A stretch of DNA of 64,000 nt from Kiritimatiellia bacterium (GCA_026417735.1 JAOACR010000018.1:1-64000), one strand, 5' to 3'; positions 52,992 through 62,014 are shown, counted from the stretch's first letter. The notes: generated from the sequence alone by a model not told the origin. A program made the numbers and translations.

Positions 52992-53776
52992 ACGCGGCAC
53001 TCGAAGCACGACGGGTGGTCGTTTGTGCCGGCGCGGCGACGATCCTCGATTCGGTGAGCTTCGAGTTGCGCGCGGGCGAGCTCGCCGCGCTGTTGGGCCC
53101 GAACGGCGCAGGAAAGACCACGCTGTTGCGGTGTCTGGCCGCACTGCGCGCGCCCACGTCCGGTGAGGTGCGGGTAGACGGCCGGCCGATCCGGCGCCTA
53201 CCGCGGGCGGTGGTCGCGCGCCAGCTCGCGTACGTGCCGCAAGCGACAGTGGCCGCGCCGGGTTTCCGCGCGCGGGATCTGGTGCTGCTGGGGCGGCATG
53301 CGCGCATGGGGTGGCTGGGTGTGCCGGGCCAGGGGGATCTGGCGGTGGTCACGGCCGCGATGGAGATGACCGGCACCGCGGCGGTCGCGGACCGGCCGCT
53401 GAGCGAGTTGTCCGCCGGGGAGCTTCAACGCGTCGCGATCGCGCGCGCGCTCGCGCAGCAGCCCGCGATCCTGCTGCTCGACGAGCCCACCAGCCACCTC
53501 GACCTGCATCAGCAGCTGCGCATTGGCGAAATGCTGCGGCGCGTGGCTCACGACTGGCCGCTCGCGGTACTGGCGGTGATGCACGATCCGAATCTCGCCG
53601 CTCGCTTCGCCGACCGCGTGCTGGTGCTGGATCGCGGAAGGCTGGTCGCGGACGGGCCGCCGGCCACCGCGCTAACCGCCGAGCTGCTGCGGGCAGTTTA
53701 CGGCGTGGAGGCGGAGGTCCGAACGAGCCCGGGGGACCCGCCGCTGATCGTGGTGCGAGGACGCGCTTCAGCCTGA
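52988..53776 (+). CDS. FecE/BtuD-type ABC transporter ATP-binding protein
   Basis: ATPase partner of the upstream permease. Walker A is LLGPNGAGKTTLLRCL, the Q-loop is YVPQ, the ABC signature LSAGELQRVAIARAL, Walker B AILLLDEPTSHLDLHQQL and the switch His in AVMHDPNLAARFAD. Length is 262 residues. ATG 52988 overlaps the permease stop (ATGA). It converges with the minus-strand gene ending at 53800. Confidence 0.94.
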   Translation: MNAALEARRVVVCAGAATILDSVSFELRAGELAALLGPNGAGKTTLLRCLAALRAPTSGEVRVDGRPIRRLPRAVVARQLAYVPQATVAAPGFRARDLVLLGRHARMGWLGVPGQGDLAVVTAAMEMTGTAAVADRPLSELSAGELQRVAIARALAQQPAILLLDEPTSHLDLHQQLRIGEMLRRVAHDWPLAVLAVMHDPNLAARFADRVLVLDRGRLVADGPPATALTAELLRAVYGVEAEVRTSPGDPPLIVVRGRASA

Positions 53777-53799
53777 GGGTGCCGCGGTCCGCTGCGCTG

Positions 53800-55269
53800 T
53801 TAGCGCTCCGGCGCGAGGTCCCGAAGGCCGTACACGCGGCCGCTGTCGGCGGCGATCACCCACGCACGGCCACTCGTGCGCAGCGAAAACCCCCTCGCCG
53901 GCGGCAGCGGCCCACCATGGTGCGCGATCGCGGTGGCGGCCTCTTCCAGAGTCGCCGGCAGGCGTCCCTCCGCGAGCGCGAAGCGGCGCACCGCGAGCAC
54001 CCAGCGCGTGGCGGCCAGTTCCTCGTCCATTTCCGCCACGCGTTGTCGCAACGCGGTGAGGTTCGGCAAAAAGGCACGCAGAACCGACACCGCGACCGGA
54101 TCGCTGAACAGTGCTCCGGGCGCGCGCAGACGGTGTCGCAGCTCCAGGTACTGGCGTTCGACCTCCGGCGCACCCTCCATCGCACCGATCAGCAGGGACA
54201 TCGCGGCGACGATGCGCCGCTGGGTTGCCGAGGGCTCGCTGCCGAAACGAACGAGCAACCGCCGGTTGATGGCCCGCAACCAGCGCGGCAGGCGACGCAC
54301 CCCCTCCACCGGCGGGTGGCCCAGCCACAGCAACGAGTGGATCTGCTGCGCCGCGTTCATCACCATCGCGGCTTCGTACCGCAGACCCTCCAGCGCCGCG
54401 GTAGCGGCGGAGCTCGGAATCGATTGCACCAGTTGGTCGAGGCGATCAATCTCCGCGACCGCGGGGGCACGCCGTGCAAGACGGCGCGCGCCCCGCAGTG
54501 CCTGCGCGCTGACCGCCCACCCCGCGATCACCTCGGGCAGAGGCCCACCGGCCGACAGTCCTCTGCCGATGTGGAAGAGGTCATCGAGAGCCCCCCAGGC
54601 GACGTTCGTCCGGCCGTTGACCCACTCCAGCTCCGCGCGCGCGGCTTCGAGCGTCGCCATCGCGACCGTTTCGGCCAGCCAGCCGGCCAGCTCATCGCTA
54701 GATTCATCTTCGCAGTAGACCCAGCGCGCGCGGGCTGCGCGACTCCATGCGGGGCGGTGCGGCGAGACCGTCTGCAGAGCCCTCGTCCACAGCGCGGCGG
54801 AACCCTCGGCGATACCGTCGGTTCGAAACCGGCTGCGTTCGGCGGCCGGTACGTTCGCCAGAGCGCGCGCGGCACCGCGAATAGAACGGAGCAGAGCGGG
54901 TGCCGAATCCCTTGGCAGCGCGTGCGAGGAAACCGGCGGGGCGCTGGGCAGAACGCGCACACCCGGCCGGGGCTCCGGCCAAACAACCGGCTGCCAGCGC
55001 TGCCGAAAGGCCAGTGCGGTACCGATGAAGACGGCGAGCAGCACGGCAGTCAACGCGGTCCACAGCCATCGGCGCCGGCGGGGGGAGGGCGGCACCGGCG
55101 GGCGCATGACGGGCAGGGGCGGGGGCGCAGGGGCGGGCGTTGCGGGTAGAGCGGGGGGTGGCGATCCGCCCGCTTCTCGCATTGTCAACTGCCGCAGCCG
55201 CTCCAACGGATCCGGCTGGAGGCCGCCCCCGCCCAACGGCGGCGGAACAGTGGGAGGTGGTGCGTGCAT
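53800..55269 (-). CDS. hypothetical single-pass membrane protein coupled to argH
   Basis: No family recognised. The N-terminal 65 residues are Pro/Gly-rich and presumably cytoplasmic (MHAPPPTVPPPLGGGGLQPD). A basic stretch RRRR then precedes one transmembrane helix (about residues 68-88, WLWTALTAVLLAVFIGTALAF). The remaining 400 residues are predicted mainly helical and extracytoplasmic, with few Cys, and end in VYGLRDLAPER. The ATG at 55269 overlaps the argH stop (ATGA), so it is translated with argH. Helical periplasmic proteins of this shape occur in planctomycetes and relatives, but I cannot assign a role. Confidence 0.75.
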   Translation of the reverse strand: MHAPPPTVPPPLGGGGLQPDPLERLRQLTMREAGGSPPPALPATPAPAPPPLPVMRPPVPPSPRRRRWLWTALTAVLLAVFIGTALAFRQRWQPVVWPEPRPGVRVLPSAPPVSSHALPRDSAPALLRSIRGAARALANVPAAERSRFRTDGIAEGSAALWTRALQTVSPHRPAWSRAARARWVYCEDESSDELAGWLAETVAMATLEAARAELEWVNGRTNVAWGALDDLFHIGRGLSAGGPLPEVIAGWAVSAQALRGARRLARRAPAVAEIDRLDQLVQSIPSSAATAALEGLRYEAAMVMNAAQQIHSLLWLGHPPVEGVRRLPRWLRAINRRLLVRFGSEPSATQRRIVAAMSLLIGAMEGAPEVERQYLELRHRLRAPGALFSDPVAVSVLRAFLPNLTALRQRVAEMDEELAATRWVLAVRRFALAEGRLPATLEEAATAIAHHGGPLPPARGFSLRTSGRAWVIAADSGRVYGLRDLAPER

Positions 55270-56666
55270 CAGGTGGGATCGTCGCCGCCCGCAAATGGCC
55301 GCCGGAACAGCCGAGAGAGCGCGCGGTGCAGATGCGCTCGTTCACCTGCTGCCTCTTCACGGACGGCCGAAGCCCGGCGGCGCAACTCGTCCCAGCGAAT
55401 ACCGGCCGGAGCGCCGAGGTGAGTTTTGCGCGCGATCGCGGCGCCCGGATCCTCCGCGCGCAGCTCCCCGAGGCGCTGCCGGATCGCGCCATAAGCATCC
55501 CGGAAGGGCATGCCCGAGGCGACCAGCTCGAGCGCGCGGTCCGTCGCGAACACAGAGGGATCAAAGGACGCTCGCAGGCGGTCCGCGCAGACCTTCAGAC
55601 CGCGGACCAGGGGCGCAAGAATCCGCAGTGAGGCGCGGGTCGTTGCCATGCCGCGCAGGTACGGTTCTTTGGTCTCCTGCAGATCGCGCTGGTACCCTGA
55701 GGGAGCCGCTCGCAGGATTTCGAGCGTAACGGCGGCGTCGGCGGCGACGCGCGCGGCGCGCGCCCGTACCAGTTCGAGCACGTCGGGGTTACGCTTCTGC
55801 GGCATGATGCTGCTGCCGGTGCAGAACCCCTCCGGCAGCTCGAAGTACCCGAACTCCGGCATCGAAAACAGAACGAGGTCTTCCGCCAGCCGCGAGAGCG
55901 TCGTCATCGTTTGCGCGGCGGCGTGCAGGGCGAGTGCCTCGATCTTTCCGCGGGTGTGGTTGGCATAGAGCACGGTGTGGGTTGCTCGGGAGAAACCCAG
56001 CAGCTCCGCGGTCCGTTCGCGGTCAATCGGCAGCGGCACGCCGTAACTGGCCGCGGAGCCCAGCGGACACTGGTCCGCGAGGTCCGCCGCATCCAGCGCG
56101 ATCGCGGCGTCGTCGAGCAGGTCTTCGGCCCACGCGGCGGCCCACAGGCCAACGGACGACGGCATCGCCGGCTGAAGATGGGTCCGGCCGACCATCGGCA
56201 CGTCCCGGTGCGCTTCCCCGAGCGTCAGCAGCGCGTCTGCGAGATCTGCAATCTCTAACGCGGCGGCGAGCAGATGGTCACGGGTGTGCAGACGCAGCGC
56301 AGTCGCCACCTGGTCGTTGCGGCTGCGGCCGGTGTGGATGCGCCGTCCGATCTCGCCGAGCCGCTGGGTGAGACGTCGCTCGATGGCGAGGTGCCCGTCC
56401 TGGTCCTCCGGCCGGATTTGAAACCGGCCGCGAGTGGCCTCCTCCGCGAGCTCGGCGAGCACCTCGACGGCCGCGCGCGCATCACGGCGCCGGAGCACCG
56501 GCGGACGGATTTTCATTTCCGAGAGCATGATCGCGTGCGCGGCGGTGCCGGCACAGTCGTAGACGAGCAGCTCGCGGTCGAGTTCGACGTCGCGACTCGC
56601 GGTGTAGGCGAGCACATCCTCCCGCACGCGACCGACCACGGTGGAACGAATGGCTGGTTTGCTCAT
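55269..56666 (-). CDS. argH: argininosuccinate lyase
   Basis: Last step of arginine synthesis: argininosuccinate to arginine and fumarate. The superfamily signature GSSIMPQKRNPD is present, with HTGRSRNDQVATALRLHTRD, GRTHLQPAMPSSVGLWA and LQETKEPYLRGM. The start is ATG 56666 (MSKPAIRSTVVG) with GGAG about 6 bases before it; the open frame to 56783 is non-homologous. Length 465 residues is normal. No other arg gene is in the window. Confidence 0.95.
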   Translation of the reverse strand: MSKPAIRSTVVGRVREDVLAYTASRDVELDRELLVYDCAGTAAHAIMLSEMKIRPPVLRRRDARAAVEVLAELAEEATRGRFQIRPEDQDGHLAIERRLTQRLGEIGRRIHTGRSRNDQVATALRLHTRDHLLAAALEIADLADALLTLGEAHRDVPMVGRTHLQPAMPSSVGLWAAAWAEDLLDDAAIALDAADLADQCPLGSAASYGVPLPIDRERTAELLGFSRATHTVLYANHTRGKIEALALHAAAQTMTTLSRLAEDLVLFSMPEFGYFELPEGFCTGSSIMPQKRNPDVLELVRARAARVAADAAVTLEILRAAPSGYQRDLQETKEPYLRGMATTRASLRILAPLVRGLKVCADRLRASFDPSVFATDRALELVASGMPFRDAYGAIRQRLGELRAEDPGAAIARKTHLGAPAGIRWDELRRRASAVREEAAGERAHLHRALSRLFRRPFAGGDDPT

Positions 56667-56784
56667 AGCGTTCTCCGGCGGCAAACGTGAACCTACGATA
56701 GCCGCGTGAACGCGGGCTGGCGAGAAGGGCGGGGCGGTCCACTGGCGGGGGTGGGGTCGCGGCCGGCGAGCGCCCACCCGCACA

Positions 56785-58152
56785 TCAGCCGAGATAGGCG
56801 CCCTGCTCGCGCAGCAGCGCCTGCAGCTTCGGAATGTCCACCTGCCGCGGCTCGCATCGGTCCTTCACCGCGAGCGCCGCCGCCGCCCCGGCGGCGTGGC
56901 CGGTGACGAGGCAGGCGGCGATCAGACGCATGCTTTCGATCAACTTCTCGTCCACACTGACGCACCGACCCGCCGCGAGCAGGCCGTCGAGCTTCTTGGG
57001 GACGAGCACGCCATATGGAATTGGCCATTCGCACCCTTTCCCTGCCTCGTCGCCGCCGACGCCGATCGTGTTGGGGAACCGGCGGCTCGTTCGCGCCTCC
57101 GCGCGCGTAAGCGTCTGCTCGCCGGCCAGGATCCGGCTGATGCGTACGCCGAGCTGGGGTGCGGTGTCGAGCAAAAAGAGCGGCTCGCCGCCCGGTTTCT
57201 GGCGCAGCGAGACGACTCGCCGCCAGATCGCGCGACGGTGCTCGATCTCCAGCCGTGTGAGCTCCCGTATGTCCAGCGCGTTCGCGCTCGGCCCTCGCAG
57301 GTTGACCCACGTCACCGACGGCAGCGGCGTGACCCCTCCAAGATGGGTGACGCCGGCGGCGCGCAGCCGTTCGCGGTCCACCCGATCCACGTTGCCGAGC
57401 CGGTGCACCAGCCCGATCGCATGCAGGCGCTGTTCGTGTTCGGCGCCCGCGGCCGCAAACACGTCGCCATCGCCGGTGGCATCAACCAGCACCTTCCCCA
57501 GCACCGCCTGTCGCCCCGACTTGCCATCCACCACCACGCCGCAGGGGCGGTCACCGTCCATCACCACGTCGGTCGCCCAGCAGTGGAACAGCACGCGAAC
57601 GCCCGCCTCGCCGACCATTTCATCCATGGCGATCTTCGTCGCCTCGGGGTCGGAGGTGGGGTTCGCACGGTCGTCGCGGTGGTGGATGATCGCGCCGTCC
57701 ATTCGGGCGAGGCGGTCGAGCAGCTCGCCGCCGATTCCTCGAAGGGTTCGGCGCAGTTGTCCCCCAACCACGGCGTGCGTGCCCATCACGTACAGCACCA
57801 TGCCACCGCTCCAGAGGCCACCGAAAAAGCCGTAGCGTTCGATCAGCGCAGTACGCACGCCCGCCCGCGCGGCGGCGACCGCCGCCGCCACGCCGGCCGC
57901 GCCGCCACCGACGACCAACACGTCGGTCTCCTCGAGAATCGGCAGTGGACGGGCCGGCTGGATCACGCCCTCAGCGGTCCGCCGGGCGGGATATTGCGGC
58001 CGGTGCTCCCGGGGGACCAGTTGCAGTTCGCGGGCGCTTTCGCTCGCAGGCCGTTCTTCGGCGATGGTGCGGCGTGCGAATGGCGCTCCGAGACCCGCCA
58101 GCGCCATCGAACAGAGAATCTCTCGGCGCGACACGCGCCTCAACGGATTCAT
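56785..58152 (-). CDS. FAD-dependent oxidoreductase (PF12831-type) with Tat-like signal
   Basis: Flavoprotein of unknown substrate, in a family expanded in Verrucomicrobia, Lentisphaerae and Planctomycetes. The N-terminus is Tat-like (RRVSRREILCSMALAGLG). The dinucleotide-binding motif is DVLVVGGGAAGVAAAVAAARAG, then ERYGFFGGLWSGG, ATGDGDVFAAAGAE, and a C-terminal FAD contact LLAAGRCVSVDEKLIESMR. Length is 455 residues. It lies upstream of argH on the same strand with a gap of 118 bases, so it may be a separate transcript. Confidence 0.9.
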   Translation of the reverse strand: MNPLRRVSRREILCSMALAGLGAPFARRTIAEERPASESARELQLVPREHRPQYPARRTAEGVIQPARPLPILEETDVLVVGGGAAGVAAAVAAARAGVRTALIERYGFFGGLWSGGMVLYVMGTHAVVGGQLRRTLRGIGGELLDRLARMDGAIIHHRDDRANPTSDPEATKIAMDEMVGEAGVRVLFHCWATDVVMDGDRPCGVVVDGKSGRQAVLGKVLVDATGDGDVFAAAGAEHEQRLHAIGLVHRLGNVDRVDRERLRAAGVTHLGGVTPLPSVTWVNLRGPSANALDIRELTRLEIEHRRAIWRRVVSLRQKPGGEPLFLLDTAPQLGVRISRILAGEQTLTRAEARTSRRFPNTIGVGGDEAGKGCEWPIPYGVLVPKKLDGLLAAGRCVSVDEKLIESMRLIAACLVTGHAAGAAAALAVKDRCEPRQVDIPKLQALLREQGAYLG

Positions 58153-58273
58153 GAGGACCTCCCGTGGCTGATGCGCCGCACCCTAAGACGAGAGGCGACT
58201 CGATGCAACCAGAACTGTCGTCGGCGCGGGAAACCGCTGAAGTCCTCAGCCGGCGCGGCGGGGCCGCAGCGGA

Positions 58274-58960
58274 TCAGATGCCGCTCGCGGCGGCGCGGTC
58301 GAGCCAGAGGCCGACCGAGGGATGGCCCGCGGTTGCTGCACCGGCCGGCAGCTGCTCGGGCGAACGAACCAGCCGTGAAACGATCTGCGCCTTGTCCGCG
58401 CCGGTGACGACGAAGAGCAACTCGGCGATGAGCTGGAAGAATGGGGGGGTGGTGCTCACGCGGTCCGGCGGCGAGGCGCGTCGTACCGCCACGGCCCACC
58501 GGCCCGAGCCGGTCGCTCGGGCGACGTCCTCCAATGAGAACAGGGACGCGGTGTGCCCGTCCGCGCCGAGCCCGAGGAGCCCCAAGCGGATCGTCGTCCC
58601 CCGCGTCCGAAGTGAGTCCAGGTCGGCGGAGAACCTCGCCGCCGCCTCGTCGGCGGAGCGGTCGGTGAGCACCGGAATGAACCGCTCCGGCGGCAGGCCT
58701 GCGGCCCGAAGTCGCGGGAGGATCGCGCCCTGATTCGACTCCGGAGAGTCGGTCGGCACGACACGCTCATCGCTCAGAAATGCGATTGCGGGGTCCGGCC
58801 CGAGACCACCGTCCTCCGCCAGTTTGGAGTATGCGGCTAACGGTGTCCGGCCGCCCGCGAGCATCACCGCGGTGTCCGGGCCCTCCCGGAACGCTTCCCG
58901 CAGCCGCTGCGCGAGCGCCTCCGCCAGGGTCTGGGAATCGGAAAAGATTCGAATTTGCAT
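58274..58960 (-). CDS. pgl: 6-phosphogluconolactonase
   Basis: Hydrolyses 6-phosphogluconolactone in the oxidative pentose phosphate pathway. It resembles the DevB/Pgl type of the NagB superfamily: VMLAGGRTPLAAYSKLAE, IAFLSDERVVPTDSPESNQGAI, RLGLLGLGADGHTASLFS and FFQLIAELLFVVTGADKA. Length 228 residues is typical. It is minus strand with about 120 bases to the FAD oxidoreductase start. No zwf or gnd gene is in the window. Confidence 0.94.
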   Translation of the reverse strand: MQIRIFSDSQTLAEALAQRLREAFREGPDTAVMLAGGRTPLAAYSKLAEDGGLGPDPAIAFLSDERVVPTDSPESNQGAILPRLRAAGLPPERFIPVLTDRSADEAAARFSADLDSLRTRGTTIRLGLLGLGADGHTASLFSLEDVARATGSGRWAVAVRRASPPDRVSTTPPFFQLIAELLFVVTGADKAQIVSRLVRSPEQLPAGAATAGHPSVGLWLDRAAASGI

Positions 58961-59154
58961 CGTGCGGCTACTATACCGCCGCCGGCGGCCGCCGCCAGCC
59001 TGGGCCTCATTCGGCCGAGAGGTTCGGGCGGCGGCGCGCAGCGGGTGTCCGTTGTGGTTCCGCGGGCCGCCGCAGCAGAGGTTTCCGAGGGGTCAACGCA
59101 GAATGAGCAGCCGGCGGCCCGGGGGGGCGGCGGAGGAGTGGTGCGCCGGCCAGC

Positions 59155-59559
59155 TCAGCCGGGGTTAGCGGCGGAACTCGCGGAGCCTGCGGCGCGCGCG
59201 CCACCTGGCCGTTCGAAATGGTGGCGCACTGCGGCAAGGATTTCCTCCGGATACAACGGCTTGTGAAACAGCCGCCGGACATTTGCGAACTGCTTCATTT
59301 CTTCTTCGTCGAAGTCCGGGTCGGCCGTCATCACGATGACCGGCCGGCGGATACCCTCGGCCTCCATCACCATCAGAAGTTCCGCGCCGTTGACGCCGGG
59401 CATGTGAAAGTCGAGCAGCACCCCCTTGCACTTGGGGTCACGGAGGTGGCGGTACGCGGAGGCGCCGTCGTGGGCGATCCGCACCTCGTAGCCCTCGCTT
59501 GTGAGAAGTTCGGCCAGCAGCGCGGTCAGCGTTCGGTCGTCATCGACGACAAGGATCAT
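59155..59559 (-). CDS. stand-alone response regulator receiver protein (CheY-like)
   Basis: Single-domain receiver of 134 residues. The acidic pocket is D6-D7 (VVDDDRTL), the phosphoryl acceptor is D50 in LLDFHMPGVNG, the switch Thr is in VIVMTADPDF, and the conserved Lys is in LFHKPLYP. A short Ala/Gly/Ser tail follows the domain, with no output domain. The ATG at 59559 overlaps the stop of a small basic protein gene (ATGA). No histidine kinase is nearby. Confidence 0.93.
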   Translation of the reverse strand: MILVVDDDRTLTALLAELLTSEGYEVRIAHDGASAYRHLRDPKCKGVLLDFHMPGVNGAELLMVMEAEGIRRPVIVMTADPDFDEEEMKQFANVRRLFHKPLYPEEILAAVRHHFERPGGARAAGSASSAANPG

Positions 59560-59876
59560 TCCGCACCGTCCGATTTCTCCGATTCAGAGCCGTGCAGCTC
59601 AATGGGCTCGCCGACAGGTTCGTTCGGTGTGCTTGAAGCGGTCGGCGCTGGCTCCGGCGCGTTCTCGAGCGGCGCAGCGGAGGTGATGGTCTCGGAGGCC
59701 TCCCGGGGGGGCGGTTCCGGCGCCGGCTCGGCGGCGCGTGCCGTCTTTGCGGGCGTCGGCGGGCTTTTTTTGGTCTTCGCCGCTGCCGCAGCTTCCTGAC
59801 GGCGACGCTCGGCGAGCCGTTTCCAATAGCGTTTGCGGGCCTTTCGTTTGACCCGAATGCGGAGTTGCTGTCCCAT
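59556..59876 (-). CDS. small protein with basic N-terminus and acidic Pro/Ala/Glu-rich tail
   Basis: No known family assigned. The first 30 residues are highly basic (MGQQLRIRVKRKARKRYWKR), suggesting RNA, DNA or ribosome binding; the rest is low-complexity with Pro, Ala and Glu, ending in an acidic SEKSDGAE. The frame is open to 60143, but the ATG at 59876 begins the structured part and gives 106 residues. It is co-translated with the receiver protein through an ATGA overlap. On this strand TTGACG (59907-59912) lies at a promoter-like distance, with a weak -10. Confidence 0.7.
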   Translation of the reverse strand: MGQQLRIRVKRKARKRYWKRLAERRRQEAAAAAKTKKSPPTPAKTARAAEPAPEPPPREASETITSAAPLENAPEPAPTASSTPNEPVGEPIELHGSESEKSDGAE

Positions 59877-60319
59877 GGCTATGATCGTGCCTTTGCGACC
59901 CTGCGCCGTCAATCCGGACGGAGGGTCAAGCCGGGTTGCGTCGCTCTCACATGCGTTCTTCACATTGAGGGGGGTGTGATGGTCGCTCAGGTGGATGTTC
60001 CCCATCGAGGGACACTGCACCGATGCAGAGGGGTCGTCCGAAGCTACTGCACGTCGGACGGGGAGGCACCGGCTGGGGCGAGGAGGAGGACGCGACCTCT
60101 CCGGCGGGCGTTCGCGAAGGGGAAACGGGCAAGACGGGACCATGCTCGCCGGCGACGGTCAGCCAGGGCGGCTGACACGCGCTCACGCGAAACTGCGGCG
60201 GGGAGGGCCTTGCCGGGTGTTGCCGGTGGAACGGCGCCCTCCACGCATGTCGAGTTCACGGCGTTTGGCGGTGTGGCGAACGCACTTGGAAAGCCGAGTT
60301 CCGCCCTGCCGGATGGGCT
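59877..60319. other. gene-free region with several inverted repeats
   Basis: No convincing protein gene lies in these 443 bases. Four inverted repeats cluster at 60015-60175: CTGCA-CCGA-TGCAG (60015-60028), CGTCCGA/TCGGACG (60035-60041 and 60054-60060), CCGGCG/CGCCGG (60101-60106 and 60147-60152) and TCAGCC/GGCTGA (60159-60175). I see no consensus of RNase P, tmRNA, SRP RNA or a cobalamin riboswitch. It may be a structured RNA or simply GC-rich spacer between the promoter of the small-protein operon and the end of ccsA. Confidence 0.4.
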
Positions 60320-62014
60320 TCAGGCCTGCTGTACGGATGAGGCTGGGGGATGCTTCGACAGTTCGCGCGCGATTCTGTGGCGGACGGCGAGAAGTCCGAG
60401 CGTGGCGAACGCCAGCTCGAACAAGGTTGCGGCCATCCAGCCGCGCGCAGTGCCCGATGTGAAGCCGTAAGCGTGAAGCCCGATCCCCAGGAGGTTGACG
60501 CCCAGCCAGGCGGTGAGCACCACCGCGACGGTCACCACCGCTCCTGCGGCCAGCCCGGCGTCGCGGATCAGGCCGGAGGCCCGTGCATGGAGCACCGCAG
60601 AGGTCCAGAGGATGATGAGCAGCGCGCCGTTCTCCTTTGGATCCCATCCCCAGAACCGTCCCCACGACAGGTCGGCCCAGACCCCGCCCAGTGTGGTGCC
60701 GAGGAACGTGAAGACGAGGCCAAAGGCAAGGCATGCGCGGATCGCGCGGAACTGTTCTGCGGCGGCGTCGGGGCCGTGTCGCGCCGCGGTCCAGAGAGCG
60801 GCGTGGCCGATCGCGCCGGCGAGCAGGCAACCGGCGTAGCCCAGCATGATCGTCATCACGTGTGCGGTGAGCCAGAGGTTCGAATCCAGCACCGCGACGA
60901 CCCGGGCCATCGTGTCGCCATCGGCCTCGTAGCGGCCGGCGGCAAGAAGGAGCACCGCGGCGACTGCAGCACCGCCGCGGCGCAGCGGGTCGGAGCGCCG
61001 TACGAGCCCGATCCCGGCGGCCACACCTGACGCCCACGCCGCAAAAATGAAGGTCGAGTACAAGTTCGTGACGGGAGGCCGGCCCATGATGAATGCACGG
61101 AGTCCGAGCCCTGCGGTGTGCAGCCCGAGCGCGATGGCGAGTAGGGCGGCACCGCCGGTACGCAACAGGCGTCGGGTGCGGTCGGTTCCAGCGCGTCGTG
61201 GCCAGAGCGCGGCGGCGATCCAGATCAGGCACGCCCACCAGAACGGGCGCACCCGCACCAGCCACCCCTCGGCTTCGAGGTGCGCACGGAAATGCGGAAT
61301 CGCGGCCTCAGCGATGACCAAATCTCGCAACCGCCGCACATGGGCCGCGAGGCTTGCGGCGTCGCCGGAGCGCCAGGCGGCTGCGATCTCGTTCCATGTG
61401 GCGAGCGCTTCGCGAGCGATCGGCCGGCTGGCCGCCGCTTCGGACAGATCAGCGGGTGCCAGCCAGTGCGCATGTGGGCCTTGGCCTCCGGGGACGATGT
61501 GGGGCGCGAGCCCGCGGCGCAGCGATGCATACAGCTCCGCTGCCGAAGCCAGTCGTAGCGCTTCACGGTCCAGAGCGGAACGTTCTGCTGCCGGTCGCGC
61601 GGCGGCCGACGCGGCAAGTCGCTGCAAGCGATCGAGCGCTGGCGCCAGCGCCCGGTAGGACGTGCGGAACCTGGGTCGCTCGGCCGTGAGGCCCAGCGCG
61701 TCGGCCAGGTCGGGATGACCGATCAGGAAGACCGGGTCGTCCTCGGTCGCCTCGCCCCGGAAGAGGACGTCACCGAGCCAGGCCGAGGCGCTGCGGTGCT
61801 GCGGTACGCTTCCGCGGCCGGACATCTGAAGCAGCACGAGGCGCGCGAACGCGCTGAGGGGCATCGGCCGGCCGCCTTCCAGCACTGGCAGCAGCGTCCA
61901 CTCCCGAAGTTCGGGTGGCGCGGCCGACGCATCTGCCGATGGCCACCACGGAGCCAGCATGGTTGCGAGCAGGAGCCTTGCGAGCCAGATCGCGCGCTGG
62001 GAAGGGATCCTCAC
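60320..62014 (-). CDS. ccsA: cytochrome c biogenesis protein CcsA/ResC-type, long N-terminal extension
   Basis: Haem-handling membrane protein of System II cytochrome c maturation. The C-terminal half has about eight helices and the tryptophan-rich WWD motif WGRFWGWDPKENGALL, plus conserved His in LWLTAHVMTIMLGYAG and GIGLHAYGF. The N-terminal 220 residues follow a signal-like helix and form a probable periplasmic domain, as in the long CcsA proteins of Bacteroidetes-like bacteria. GTG 62014 overlaps the resB stop (GTGA) and has GGGGAGG upstream; the longer frame to 62686 lies inside resB. Length is 564 residues. Confidence 0.9.
   Translation of the reverse strand: MRIPSQRAIWLARLLLATMLAPWWPSADASAAPPELREWTLLPVLEGGRPMPLSAFARLVLLQMSGRGSVPQHRSASAWLGDVLFRGEATEDDPVFLIGHPDLADALGLTAERPRFRTSYRALAPALDRLQRLAASAAARPAAERSALDREALRLASAAELYASLRRGLAPHIVPGGQGPHAHWLAPADLSEAAASRPIAREALATWNEIAAAWRSGDAASLAAHVRRLRDLVIAEAAIPHFRAHLEAEGWLVRVRPFWWACLIWIAAALWPRRAGTDRTRRLLRTGGAALLAIALGLHTAGLGLRAFIMGRPPVTNLYSTFIFAAWASGVAAGIGLVRRSDPLRRGGAAVAAVLLLAAGRYEADGDTMARVVAVLDSNLWLTAHVMTIMLGYAGCLLAGAIGHAALWTAARHGPDAAAEQFRAIRACLAFGLVFTFLGTTLGGVWADLSWGRFWGWDPKENGALLIILWTSAVLHARASGLIRDAGLAAGAVVTVAVVLTAWLGVNLLGIGLHAYGFTSGTARGWMAATLFELAFATLGLLAVRHRIARELSKHPPASSVQQA

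Noticed and set aside
59995-60462. 155-codon plus-strand frame in the gene-free region
   Set aside because: It runs into the antisense of ccsA and has no ribosome site or coding signature.
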